DNA of 19,619 nucleotides, taken from CBDHHC01 sp050633205. Its GTDB lineage: Bacteria > Pseudomonadota > Alphaproteobacteria > Rhizobiales > CBDHHC01. The notes beneath the pieces were generated by a model. It did no database searches. It had not been told where the DNA came from and saw only the letters and a list, made by a program, of their open reading frames with translations. A program made the translations under genes and the position numbers. Position 1 is the stretch's first letter, and every line of letters begins with the position of its first letter. Of this stretch, positions 7,669-14,914 are shown piece by piece. The stretch spans positions 1 to 19,619 of the forward strand of contig JBOEGA010000185.1 in NCBI GenBank assembly GCA_050633205.1. Reading direction: 5' to 3'.

Positions 7669-8460
7669 CTAACTCTGGCTGTTTATCACGACAAGAAGTG
7701 CGGCTGAATTCATAAACATATGCAAACCAATCGGCAAAAGAATTGAGCGACTATAAATTCTTGAAAATCCGAACACTATTCCCAACGCGAAGGTTATAAC
7801 TACCATATATAAATCCAGCTGATAATGCACCAGTGCCCATATAAATGAGGTGACTATCACTGCACCCACTGGAGTCAGCTCACTATTCTCCAACCCTGAT
7901 AACACAAATCCTCTGAATAATAACTCATTAAAAAGAGGATTAAGAACGATTATAGACATAAACAAAAGCCATGTGGGATCGGCTGAAATATAGAGCTTTT
8001 TCAGAAACTCAGGTGGAACCGGCTTGCCAATAACCAACGCATAGGCATTGGCAGCAAAGAGTACGAGAAACAGTACAAAAGCCCAAAATTGTATAGAGGC
8101 AAAATCGGGCAACCTGATTGCAAAATAGTCGATATAACTTGCCTTTTTTTTCAGCTTGACGATAGCCAGCAACATTACAATCGTAACGGTGAAAAGTATA
8201 ATCGTGGTGAGTGAAAAAAAAGTGCCGTCATACTGGAAATCTCTTTGCAGACGACCAATGTTTACAACAGGATAGCTGTTATTGAACTTCTGAAGATATT
8301 CCGGATGATAGGTACCGACATACATTCCCAGAATAAACTGTTGCGCAAATATTATCGTGACTACAATTACAACGCACCATAGCAAGCTCTGAAATGCGCT
8401 CCACCTTGGATATACTGTATTGTGTCTTCCCAGCCAATTGTCACTCTGAACCCGAGACAT
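7669..8460 (-). CDS. CPBP family membrane protein with altered EExxxR motif
   Basis: A 263-residue multi-helix membrane protein paralogous to its neighbour at 6914-7648. The second (FIWALVH, His212) and third (HMFMN, His247/Asn251) CPBP motifs are kept, but the first reads NELLFR at 178-183: the first glutamate of EExxxR is asparagine. In the archaeal Rce1 structure that glutamate is described as the catalytic base, so the protein may be inactive or may have another role, such as partnering the adjacent active copy. I checked the codon in the DNA (AAT). No strong Shine-Dalgarno before the ATG. It is followed closely by the canonical copy and preceded by the MFS gene, 128 bases away, all on the minus strand. 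Confidence 0.87.
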   Translation of the reverse strand: MSRVQSDNWLGRHNTVYPRWSAFQSLLWCVVIVVTIIFAQQFILGMYVGTYHPEYLQKFNNSYPVVNIGRLQRDFQYDGTFFSLTTIILFTVTIVMLLAIVKLKKKASYIDYFAIRLPDFASIQFWAFVLFLVLFAANAYALVIGKPVPPEFLKKLYISADPTWLLFMSIIVLNPLFNELLFRGFVLSGLENSELTPVGAVIVTSFIWALVHYQLDLYMVVITFALGIVFGFSRIYSRSILLPIGLHMFMNSAALLVVINSQS

Positions 8461-8588
8461 AATCCATAACTTTTATTATTATTGCAGTTGCTGCACTGAA
8501 ACGAACAGTTTCTGCTAAAAGTACATTTGATTATGTCCCGTTTGTGGCACCAGCCGACAACATGGCATAAATACCTACGTATTTCCCG

Positions 8589-9773
8589 TCAAATAGTCTT
8601 GTATTCCTGAGTGCGACTGAAACGCCATGTGATCAGGGCTGCCACTATAATTACAGGAACTGCTGCAATATTTACTACTGTCCAGCCATATTCTGACTGT
8701 AGACCGCCTGAAGAGAACGCAGCACAGGCTGAAACACAGAGGATTATCATCTCGGAGGTCCCCTGTACTTTTCCGCGCTCCTCGGGCAAGTGTGTATATG
8801 TTACCATTGTTGTGCCCGCAACATGCATAAAGTTCCAGCCAAGCCCCAACAGAATAAGCGCAACACTAAAATTATAGAATGTAATTCCAGTCGCAGCGAA
8901 TACAATACTGCTCAGCAGCAGTAAAGCCCCGGCCAATGCTACGTTGGCTGCTCCAAATTTCTGGATCAAATTACCAGTAAAGAAGGAAGGGCCAAACATT
9001 GCCAGAAAGTGCCACTGCATTACCGTAACCGGCACATCCTTACCGAACCCGCAGGCGACCATGGCAAGTGGCATAGACAGCATGAGAAGCACCATAAGCC
9101 CCTGAGCTACAGCAGCATTTGTTACAGCCATAATCAATACTGGCTGCCTGAACAGTTCGCCCAGAGACCTTCCCTGTCCGGCTGAATTTTCTTCTGTGAC
9201 CTGCTGATCTTCAAGCAATGCCAGCAATAAAAAGATTGCGACACAAAGCAGAGCTAATACTGCGAAGGTTCCGGCATATAGATAGGGCATCAGTAATTTC
9301 TGTGACCAGAGTGATAATGTCGGCGCGATGACTGCGGCTGCTACTCCGCCAGCCATTACCACTGAGACTGCCTGCCCTTTATTCTCCATAGGAACCGCAT
9401 CAGTTGCTGCCAGCCTGTAATAAAGGCCGATAGCCTGGTGTGCTCCAAGTATCGCGCTGCCGATACAGAACATAATAAAACTGGACTGAAGTATTGCCAG
9501 CATACACAGGGCGCATCCTGCTACCCCCGAGGTTGCACCGATTAAAAAACCCAGTTTTCTGCCAAATTTCTGCATCAGCGATGATGCAATACGGGTTACA
9601 AAAATACCTGACAACGCCAGAAAGCCTGCAGGGAATGTTGCATAGAAATTGTCGCTGGCCAGTATTTGCCCAACAAGACTTGTTACGGCAATACCGGCCA
9701 TCAGTGTTACCCAGAAGAGCACCTGACATACTGTCAAAATAAGGATATTTCTTTGTTTTAAGAGCGAGAGCAT
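8589..9773 (-). CDS. MFS transporter
   Basis: A 394-residue polytopic inner-membrane protein with about 12 hydrophobic segments, the size and organisation of the major facilitator superfamily. The loop after the second segment, SLMQKFGRKLGFLIG (64-78), resembles the MFS motif A (GxxxDRxGRR), and LPEERGKVQGTSEM in the second half resembles the conserved cytoplasmic loop segment. Substrate is unknown; drug or metabolite efflux are possible. The start is well supported by AGGAGGT eight bases before the ATG. It lies 133 bases downstream of the DUF1330 gene on the same strand, and both are divergent from a LysR-type gene, which might control them. Confidence 0.9.
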   Translation of the reverse strand: MLSLLKQRNILILTVCQVLFWVTLMAGIAVTSLVGQILASDNFYATFPAGFLALSGIFVTRIASSLMQKFGRKLGFLIGATSGVAGCALCMLAILQSSFIMFCIGSAILGAHQAIGLYYRLAATDAVPMENKGQAVSVVMAGGVAAAVIAPTLSLWSQKLLMPYLYAGTFAVLALLCVAIFLLLALLEDQQVTEENSAGQGRSLGELFRQPVLIMAVTNAAVAQGLMVLLMLSMPLAMVACGFGKDVPVTVMQWHFLAMFGPSFFTGNLIQKFGAANVALAGALLLLSSIVFAATGITFYNFSVALILLGLGWNFMHVAGTTMVTYTHLPEERGKVQGTSEMIILCVSACAAFSSGGLQSEYGWTVVNIAAVPVIIVAALITWRFSRTQEYKTI

Positions 9774-9896
9774 TATTTGTACCTCCTTTATTGACAGTAA
9801 CCGGCCTCTCTTATTCGGGACCGTATTGTCTGTTTATAAGCAGATAACACAAACTGATACCAAGCGTAATAAAAACATTATATCTTTTTGATTTTT

Positions 9897-9917
9897 AGCA
9901 GCCCCTTTATGGCTGCT
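9897..9917 (-). other. Stem-loop at the end of the DUF1330 gene
   Basis: AGCAGCC (9917-9911, minus strand) pairs with GGCTGCT (9903-9897) around a 7-base loop that contains the DUF1330 stop codon. On the minus strand the stem is followed by an A-run instead of a T-run, so it does not look like an intrinsic terminator. It could protect the transcript's 3' end or be incidental. Confidence 0.35.
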
Positions 9918-10377
9918 GCTCTGTTGCAATCATAATATACTGGCGCTCGCATGCAGCTTTTCTGTGAATATAGCATTCGATATAGCCCGGCTCTTCGAAT
10001 AATGAAAGTGCAGCTTCAGGTGACGGGTATGCCCCTACTACTGCAACAGACCAGTCAGTATCCTGCCCTATAAAACTCCCTATAACAGGCCCCATAAAAA
10101 GGAATTTTCCACCTGATTTTTCTACATATGGGGCTGCCAGCCCGGCATAACGGGTAAAGGCTTCTACACCTGACACATTCATCCCCTCACCATGACCCGC
10201 AGGGTATTGCGCGCGTTCCCTTAATTTAAAATAATTTATCAGAGTGACCGGAATATTTGATGGAAAGCTGAGCAGCGCTTCCCACTGTTTTCCTGTCGGA
10301 GCTGTTTCATCTTCTCCGTTCCCGTATCTTTTGAGCAAGTTTGCCAGACGGCTTTCAATATTAACATTACCTGACAT
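9907..10377 (-). CDS. DUF1330 domain-containing protein
   Basis: A 156-residue soluble protein. Residues about 45-150 fit the DUF1330 dimeric alpha-beta-barrel pattern: a first strand VTLINYFKLRERAQYPAGHGE, then EAFTRYAGLAAPYVEKSGGKFLFMGPVIGSFIG, then WSVAVVGAYPSPEAALSLFEEPGY and a final RQYIMIAT strand. The family's function is unknown; it is related to ferredoxin-like monooxygenase/stress-protein folds. A roughly 40-residue N-terminal extension precedes the domain. It is transcribed divergently from the LysR-type gene across 91 bases, the usual arrangement for a LysR target, so it is a candidate regulon member; that is inference. Confidence 0.85.
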   Translation of the reverse strand: MSGNVNIESRLANLLKRYGNGEDETAPTGKQWEALLSFPSNIPVTLINYFKLRERAQYPAGHGEGMNVSGVEAFTRYAGLAAPYVEKSGGKFLFMGPVIGSFIGQDTDWSVAVVGAYPSPEAALSLFEEPGYIECYIHRKAACERQYIMIATEQQP

Positions 10378-10414
10378 TGAATTAACCTCTTTTCATTTCA
10401 ACTTCTGATAAGGT

Positions 10415-10430
10415 ATATAAATATTTGTAT
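10415..10430. promoter_or_regulatory. AT-rich imperfect palindrome between the DUF1330 and LysR genes
   Basis: The 91-base divergent spacer contains ATATAAATATTTGTAT, centred on the perfect 8-base palindrome AAATATTT (10419-10426) with partial symmetry outside it. A LysR-type regulator normally binds a dyad in such a spacer, so this is the best operator candidate, but an AT-rich palindrome may also just be promoter -10 sequence. Confidence 0.3.
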
Positions 10431-10468
10431 GAAAAAAAGTATCGATAGGCTCCTTATATTTTAACCAA

Positions 10469-11374
10469 ATGGAAAACAAAATGGCGAAGTTCTCTCAATA
10501 TTCAACATTCGTAGCTGTTGTTGAAACAGGCAGCCTTAGCGGGGCAGCTAAGCTGTTGAATGTTTCTCCTTCAGCGGTCAGCAAGCAATTAAATGCACTT
10601 GAGGCTTCGACAAAAACACAGCTCTTTGACCGTTCTCATCGTAATGTCAGAGCGACAGAACCGGGGCTTCGTTTTTATGAGCAATGCAAGTCAATTTTAC
10701 AGGCTGTTACGGTTGCAGAAGACGAATTACTGGAGGAGCAGGAGGCAATCACAGGAAGGCTGTCACTAACCATCTCAAAATCCCTGATACGCTCTCCATT
10801 ATTTGATCTTATTGCCGAGTGTTCTGCGCTATATCCGGAAATACGGTTTGATATTCACTTTTCAGATCATGTGGAAGATCTGCATGAAGCGGGGCTGGAT
10901 TTTGCATTTCGACTGGGGAGACTAGATGATAGCAGCAGGCTCTATGCGGTTCCCCTTATGGATGTTCGTCTGACAATCTGTGCTACCCAGAAATATCTTG
11001 ATCAGTATGGCCAGCCTGAAAGCTTTTCCGAACTTTCAAAACACAGACTTATACTGATGTCTCCCGAAAGCCTGTCTGTGGAGCTGAAACAGTTTCTGAA
11101 AAAACAAAATATGCGATCCGATTCCAGGCATCATCATACCACCAATGATATTGAAGCCGTCTACCAGGCGGTCAGAAGTGGCATGGCTATTGGAATGATG
11201 CTGGATGTTTCTATTCAGGATGAAATGCAGAGTGGCGAATTTATTCCCCTGCTGGCTGACAAAAAAATGCCTTCCAAGAAGCTGTATCTTATTCACAAGA
11301 AGAGTGGCAAATTTCTTCAAAAACAGAAAGTCTTCAAAGAATTTATCAGGAAGTCTTTTAAAAATTCAAATTGA
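10469..11374 (+). CDS. LysR family transcriptional regulator
   Basis: A 301-residue DNA-binding protein of standard LysR length. The N-terminal winged helix-turn-helix (about residues 8-66) includes FVAVVETGSLSGAAKLLNVS, PSAVSKQLNALE and FDRSHRNVRATEPG. The rest (about 95-295) is the periplasmic-binding-like effector domain. The gene is divergent from DUF1330 and may regulate it and the downstream MFS gene; effector unknown. ATG at 10481 (MAKFSQ), preceded by GGA at a normal distance, is an equally possible start. Confidence 0.93.
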   Translation: MENKMAKFSQYSTFVAVVETGSLSGAAKLLNVSPSAVSKQLNALEASTKTQLFDRSHRNVRATEPGLRFYEQCKSILQAVTVAEDELLEEQEAITGRLSLTISKSLIRSPLFDLIAECSALYPEIRFDIHFSDHVEDLHEAGLDFAFRLGRLDDSSRLYAVPLMDVRLTICATQKYLDQYGQPESFSELSKHRLILMSPESLSVELKQFLKKQNMRSDSRHHHTTNDIEAVYQAVRSGMAIGMMLDVSIQDEMQSGEFIPLLADKKMPSKKLYLIHKKSGKFLQKQKVFKEFIRKSFKNSN

Positions 11375-11511
11375 ACATTCCCAGCTTTATTTTCGCCGCA
11401 TTCTTTCGCATTAACCTTTCGTTTATGTTACGCAAAGGTCTTATGAAAAATTCTGGCCTGATGAAGAAGCAGCTTATATAAATAACAAAAAAATATTTAA
11501 CGGAGTGCCTG

Positions 11512-12132
11512 ATGCGGAGTTACAGCGATCTAAAGGAATGGCCAATTATTCGCTGGCTCCCCTGGCAGAAAAGCGGTGGATATGCCAACAGGGAGCATAC
11601 CCTAAAACTGAGCAAGCGCCTGCCACGTCATTTTTTCAAGACAAAGAGGCTGACTTTCAGACCTCTCTCTCCTGACGACCTCTCTCCATTACTCGAGATC
11701 GTCAGCAAACCGGATGTTATTGCCTATGTGGATGATGGGCAGCCTATGGATGAAGAGCTGGTCAGTCGATGGATTGAATTTTCCAGAAGAAACGTAGCTA
11801 TACATGGCAGCGGTACAGGAGCACTTATATTACGATCGTCAGGTGAGTTGATTGGCTGGGCGGGGCTTTCACGGCCGGCTATGACCCCACCTGAAATAGT
11901 CTATGGTCTGGACAGCCCTTACTGGGGGATGGGATTTGGACAGGAAATTGCCAATGCTCTGGTTAAGTGGTGCAAGACTGATCTAGGCATGACTGAAATT
12001 CACGCGAGTGTATACAGCGAAAATACCGGTTCAATTCGTATACTGGAAAATCTGAAATTCAGATATATGGATGACCAGATCAATGATGATGGAAGCGTCA
12101 GCAGGTTATATGTCAGACGCGGACCATTGTGA
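11512..12132 (+). CDS. GNAT family N-acetyltransferase (RimJ/RimL-like)
   Basis: A 206-residue protein. Residues about 44-190 form an Acetyltransf_3-type GNAT domain: TKRLTFRPLSPDDLSPLLEI at the start, the acetyl-CoA pyrophosphate loop YWGMGFGQEIANAL at 137-150, and SENTGSIRILENLKF at 169-183, which is typical of RimJ/RimL/SpeG-like enzymes. The acceptor substrate is unknown. The first ~40 residues (Trp- and Lys-rich) are an extra N-terminal segment; GGAG six bases before the ATG supports this start over later ones. The gene ends one base before the stop of the convergent Doc-type gene. Confidence 0.88.
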   Translation: MRSYSDLKEWPIIRWLPWQKSGGYANREHTLKLSKRLPRHFFKTKRLTFRPLSPDDLSPLLEIVSKPDVIAYVDDGQPMDEELVSRWIEFSRRNVAIHGSGTGALILRSSGELIGWAGLSRPAMTPPEIVYGLDSPYWGMGFGQEIANALVKWCKTDLGMTEIHASVYSENTGSIRILENLKFRYMDDQINDDGSVSRLYVRRGPL

Positions 12133-12133
12133 T

Positions 12134-12532
12134 CTATAAGGCTTCCACTTCAAGTTCCAGATGCTCCTCCAGCCAGCATTTATACTCTTCTTCGTTCATG
12201 ACTCCGGCTGCAAGATCATTTATTACCTCGACGACATGGGAATTCTGCACCACTAGTTCGCTTCCATTAATCCTGAGAAATACATATGCCACCATAAATG
12301 CTGTTTTTTTATTGGCATCATGGAAAGGCATGTTTCTGGCAATTCCCAGGGAATAAGTGGCAGCAAGAAAGCATAAATTCTGCTTGCCGAGAGTAAACAG
12401 ATGCTTCGGACGGGAAATGGCTGCATCGAGCAGCTCTTCCCTGCGGATACCCGGTTCTCCATCGAACTCTTCTATGAGTTCATTGTGAATAGCTTCTATT
12501 GCTGTCCGGGATATCCATACTGGTTCTTTCAT
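12134..12532 (-). CDS. doc: Doc (death-on-curing) family toxin-like protein with altered Fic motif
   Basis: A 132-residue Fic/Doc-fold protein. In P1 Doc and relatives a motif HxFxD(A/G)NKR phosphorylates elongation factor EF-Tu. Here the motif reads MPFHDANKK at 68-76: Phe70, Asp72, Asn74 and Lys75 are kept, but the leading His is Met68 and the final Arg is Lys76. I confirmed the codon as ATG in the DNA. The N-terminal IHNELIEEFDGEPGIR and ELLDAAISRPKH blocks are typical of Doc proteins. It overlaps the upstream AbrB-type antitoxin gene by four bases (ATGA), a classical toxin-antitoxin arrangement. Loss of the histidine suggests reduced or lost kinase activity. Confidence 0.88.
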   Translation of the reverse strand: MKEPVWISRTAIEAIHNELIEEFDGEPGIRREELLDAAISRPKHLFTLGKQNLCFLAATYSLGIARNMPFHDANKKTAFMVAYVFLRINGSELVVQNSHVVEVINDLAAGVMNEEEYKCWLEEHLELEVEAL

Positions 12533-12756
12533 TTGATTAGCGCTTTCAATGCTTTATTATATTTAAAGGCACCTATCCTCAAAGCTCTCATCTGAAGATC
12601 CATTTCGGTGTTATATGGAGTGATTTTCAGAGCGCCATCAGGAGTTTCCTCGAAGAAGACCTCGCTTCCCTCTCCAACATTCATGCGTTCCAGTATGTCA
12701 TTGGGGATCACTACCCCCAAAGAATTATCTATTTTTCTTATTTTCAAGCCACGCAC
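12529..12756 (-). CDS. AbrB/MazE/SpoVT-type antitoxin
   Basis: A 75-residue protein whose first ~50 residues form a swapped-hairpin AbrB DNA-binding domain: LKIRKIDNSLGVVIPNDILERMNV followed by GSEVFFEETPDGALKITPY. The tail (about 50-75, with QMRALRIGAFKYNKALKALIK) would be the toxin-neutralising segment. The start is GTG, with GGGAGG (12767-12762) five bases upstream. It is the first gene of a two-gene operon with the Doc-type toxin. Such antitoxins normally repress their own promoter; a palindrome at 12773-12782 is a candidate site. Confidence 0.88.
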   Translation of the reverse strand: MRGLKIRKIDNSLGVVIPNDILERMNVGEGSEVFFEETPDGALKITPYNTEMDLQMRALRIGAFKYNKALKALIK

Positions 12757-12772
12757 ATCAACCTCCCAGTTT

Positions 12773-12782
12773 AATGATCATT
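12773..12782. promoter_or_regulatory. Palindrome upstream of the antitoxin gene
   Basis: AATGATCATT is a perfect 10-base palindrome, 17 bases upstream of the antitoxin start codon and just before its Shine-Dalgarno sequence. An autoregulatory site for the AbrB-type antitoxin is plausible but unproven. The rest of the 135-base spacer up to the globin start is AT-rich, with another short palindrome TCAATAAATTGA at 12869-12880. Confidence 0.35.
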
Positions 12783-12891
12783 CTTATGCAGGAGTGAATC
12801 GCTTCGATATTATGACCAGATTAACAATATAAAAACAATATGATGGTAGTATTACCTCGGTTTCTTATTCAATAAATTGAGGGGATAGGCC

Positions 12892-13377
12892 ATGACGCCT
12901 GCTCAGATTGATGCTGTACAGAGCAGCTTTAAAAAGGTTGCTGCTATTCAGGATGCAGCTGCTGATCTGTTTTATGATCGCCTGTTTACTCTCGATCCAT
13001 CACTGAAACCAATGTTTAAAGGCAATATGAAAGAGCAGAAGCGCAAGCTTATGGCTGCTATAGGTACTGTGGTTACCAGCCTGAAATCCCCAGAGAAGAT
13101 TATTCCTGTGGTGCAGAAGCTTGGTGAAGCCCATAACGGCTATGGAGTGACCGAACAGCATTACCAGACTGTTGGTGAGGCTTTATTATGGACTCTGGAA
13201 AAGGGTTTGGGTGCCGATTTTACTCCAACTGTCCGTGATGGCTGGACGGCAGCCTATGGGTTGCTTTCATCTATTATGATTGAAGCTGCAAAGCAGGCAC
13301 CTCTGAAAGATGAGTTCAGGCAGTTACTTGCACAAGCCTATCAGAAGTTAAATACCAGACATGAGAATGTCGCATAG
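12892..13377 (+). CDS. Single-domain globin (bacterial haemoglobin)
   Basis: A 161-residue haem protein resembling Vitreoscilla haemoglobin and the globin domain of flavohaemoglobin, but without a reductase domain. Recognisable residues are Tyr28 (B10), Phe42 (CD1), Gln49 (E7) and His81 (proximal F8, in LGEAHNGYGV), followed by HYQTVGEALLWTLEKGLG. Tyr-B10/Gln-E7 is the pair associated in this family with oxygen stabilisation or nitric-oxide dioxygenation. GAGGGG lies eight bases upstream of the ATG. Likely role is oxygen or nitric-oxide handling; the electron donor is not in this window. Confidence 0.93.
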   Translation: MTPAQIDAVQSSFKKVAAIQDAAADLFYDRLFTLDPSLKPMFKGNMKEQKRKLMAAIGTVVTSLKSPEKIIPVVQKLGEAHNGYGVTEQHYQTVGEALLWTLEKGLGADFTPTVRDGWTAAYGLLSSIMIEAAKQAPLKDEFRQLLAQAYQKLNTRHENVA

Positions 13378-13504
13378 AACACTTGTTTAATTTATGAATA
13401 AATAATTTATACATAAATATACTTAAATAACGCCATCATTACGTCACAGAATCAGCTTTTCTATACTTATGCGCCCCATGCATTATTTACAGGAAAGTCC
13501 AGAC

Positions 13505-14248
13505 ATGTTGAATTTAGACTTCGATTACTCCAACCTTCCTCAGATACCAGAACTAGCCTTTCTTGAGTTTGAAAAAAGAGTTCGTGTAAGCATCGGTAAA
13601 TCCGCGAATTTTGACCGTCCCCAATCTGCCCGTATATCCCGCAATATTCTTGATGAGCCTCAACGCCTTTATGTCAGCGCTATCATTTCCTTTATCCGTG
13701 TTTATGAAATAAAAGACCTGGATGTTATTGATATTTCAGAGGCCAGTGCCAGTGAGTTCAAAGCGCATTTTGATGTGTTCCGTAACCGGGTTCATTCCTA
13801 CCGAATGCAGTGCTCACTAAAGCTTGAGCGTGAAGGATATGGTATGCAAGGCACGCCGATTCACCTGTCATCAGATTTCAGGGAAGTGATTGGACGCCAC
13901 CTTGAGGTTGTCCGCAAAATCGTTCGGCAGGAGATCAAGGATGTCAACAAGCGGGATGCTATTCTATCCAAGATAGCGGCCCTGCAATCCGAGATTGACC
14001 GGGAACGTACGTCTATTGACCAGTTTTTCAGCCGTATGATCGACTTTTCTCTTGTTATCAAAGAGTGTGGTGACAATATTATCCCTCTTATTGAAAAGGT
14101 GGATAATATTCTCAATATGTCGATGCAAAGGCCTCAGGATCTGGTTCGTCTTGCAACAACCGAGTATGCGAAAATGATTACGCAGTTTAAGAGACCATCA
14201 AAGAAAATAGATGCGACAGACAAGGTTACAGTACTACAACGCGCCTAG
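13505..14248 (+). CDS. Uncharacterised helical protein
   Basis: I do not recognise a named family. From the ATG at 13505 the protein is 247 residues; an earlier in-frame ATG at 13469 has no ribosome-binding site, while the chosen one has AGGA ten bases upstream. There is no signal peptide, membrane segment or obvious catalytic motif. The sequence is predicted mostly helical and charged; the region KIVRQEIKDVNKRDAILSKIAALQSEIDRERTSIDQFF (about residues 146-183) could form a coiled coil or helical hairpin. The pattern resembles hypothetical proteins I have seen in alphaproteobacteria, without function. It follows the globin gene by 127 bases and overlaps the convergent DUF938 gene by 15 bases. 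Confidence 0.75.
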   Translation: MLNLDFDYSNLPQIPELAFLEFEKRVRVSIGKSANFDRPQSARISRNILDEPQRLYVSAIISFIRVYEIKDLDVIDISEASASEFKAHFDVFRNRVHSYRMQCSLKLEREGYGMQGTPIHLSSDFREVIGRHLEVVRKIVRQEIKDVNKRDAILSKIAALQSEIDRERTSIDQFFSRMIDFSLVIKECGDNIIPLIEKVDNILNMSMQRPQDLVRLATTEYAKMITQFKRPSKKIDATDKVTVLQRA

Positions 14249-14905
14249 TACAAGCATTGAATTGTTTGACGGCATATCAAAAATGCGGGAGAGGTGCATA
14301 TTGTGTCTGGATGCCTCTTCCTCAATTTGAGTGATATCTCTTACGCCCCATTCAGAGTTACGGTTACGCAGTGACCTGTCAAAACTGATATTGCCTTCCG
14401 ACAGCATATCCCCGTTTTTTGAGAAGGGACCGTAGAATATGAGTATGCCGTCAGCATCAAGAGAAGCAGCCGCTCCCGATATAATTCCTTCGGCAACTGA
14501 CCAAGGCGCTATGTGGATTACATTTGCAGAGAAAACAGCCGTAATATCGGTTGCAGGCAAGGTCTCACCCTTCCCAATTTTCCAGTTCTCAGATGCATCA
14601 AGAATTGAAGCGGGTTGAATATTGATGTGGCCCGTATGAGCACGCCATGCATTTGCACTTTCAATATGGCCGGGATTTGGGTCTGTTGGCCACCAGTTCA
14701 AGTCTGGAAAAGAGCCTGCAAAATTTATTGCATGCTGGCCTGTTCCACAGCCAATTTCGATAAGGTGCCCCGATCTGCCAGACAGTAGTTCATTGAGAAC
14801 TTTGAGAATTGCTTCGCTGTTCCTGTGAACAGCCGGGGCATCCAGCCTGCCATCCGTAAGGTTCTGATCCAGGTCTTTTCCAAAGTCTTCAACAAACTTA
14901 GCCAT
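14234..14905 (-). CDS. DUF938 family protein (SAM-dependent methyltransferase-like)
   Basis: A 223-residue cytosolic protein with a Rossmann-type methyltransferase fold. LIEIGCGTGQHA at 48-59 is the SAM-binding motif I, WWPTDP at 71-76 the second, and ITAVFSANVIHIAPWSVAEG the later strand typical of DUF938. The N-terminal DGRLDAPAVHRNSEAILKVL is characteristic of the family. Substrate unknown. Its Shine-Dalgarno AAGGA is built partly from the TAA stop of the upstream flavoprotein gene nine bases away, so the two are probably translationally coupled. The 3' end overlaps the convergent gene at 13505-14248. Confidence 0.9.
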   Translation of the reverse strand: MAKFVEDFGKDLDQNLTDGRLDAPAVHRNSEAILKVLNELLSGRSGHLIEIGCGTGQHAINFAGSFPDLNWWPTDPNPGHIESANAWRAHTGHINIQPASILDASENWKIGKGETLPATDITAVFSANVIHIAPWSVAEGIISGAAASLDADGILIFYGPFSKNGDMLSEGNISFDRSLRNRNSEWGVRDITQIEEEASRHNMHLSRIFDMPSNNSMLVLGAL

Positions 14906-14914
14906 TGAATATCC

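Noticed and set aside
6914..8460. Phage-defence (Abi) or bacteriocin-immunity island suggested by two CPBP genes
   Set aside because: No bacteriocin precursor, export gene, prophage gene or other defence gene is near; the family name alone does not support it.
9897..9917. Stem-loop considered as a terminator for DUF1330
   Set aside because: The bases after the stem on the transcribed strand are A-rich, not T-rich, and the stop codon lies in the loop.
11512..12756. GNAT protein as part of a TacT-type toxin-antitoxin system with the neighbouring genes
   Set aside because: It is on the opposite strand to the AbrB-Doc pair, has no ribbon-helix-helix antitoxin partner and resembles RimJ/RimL enzymes rather than TacT toxins.
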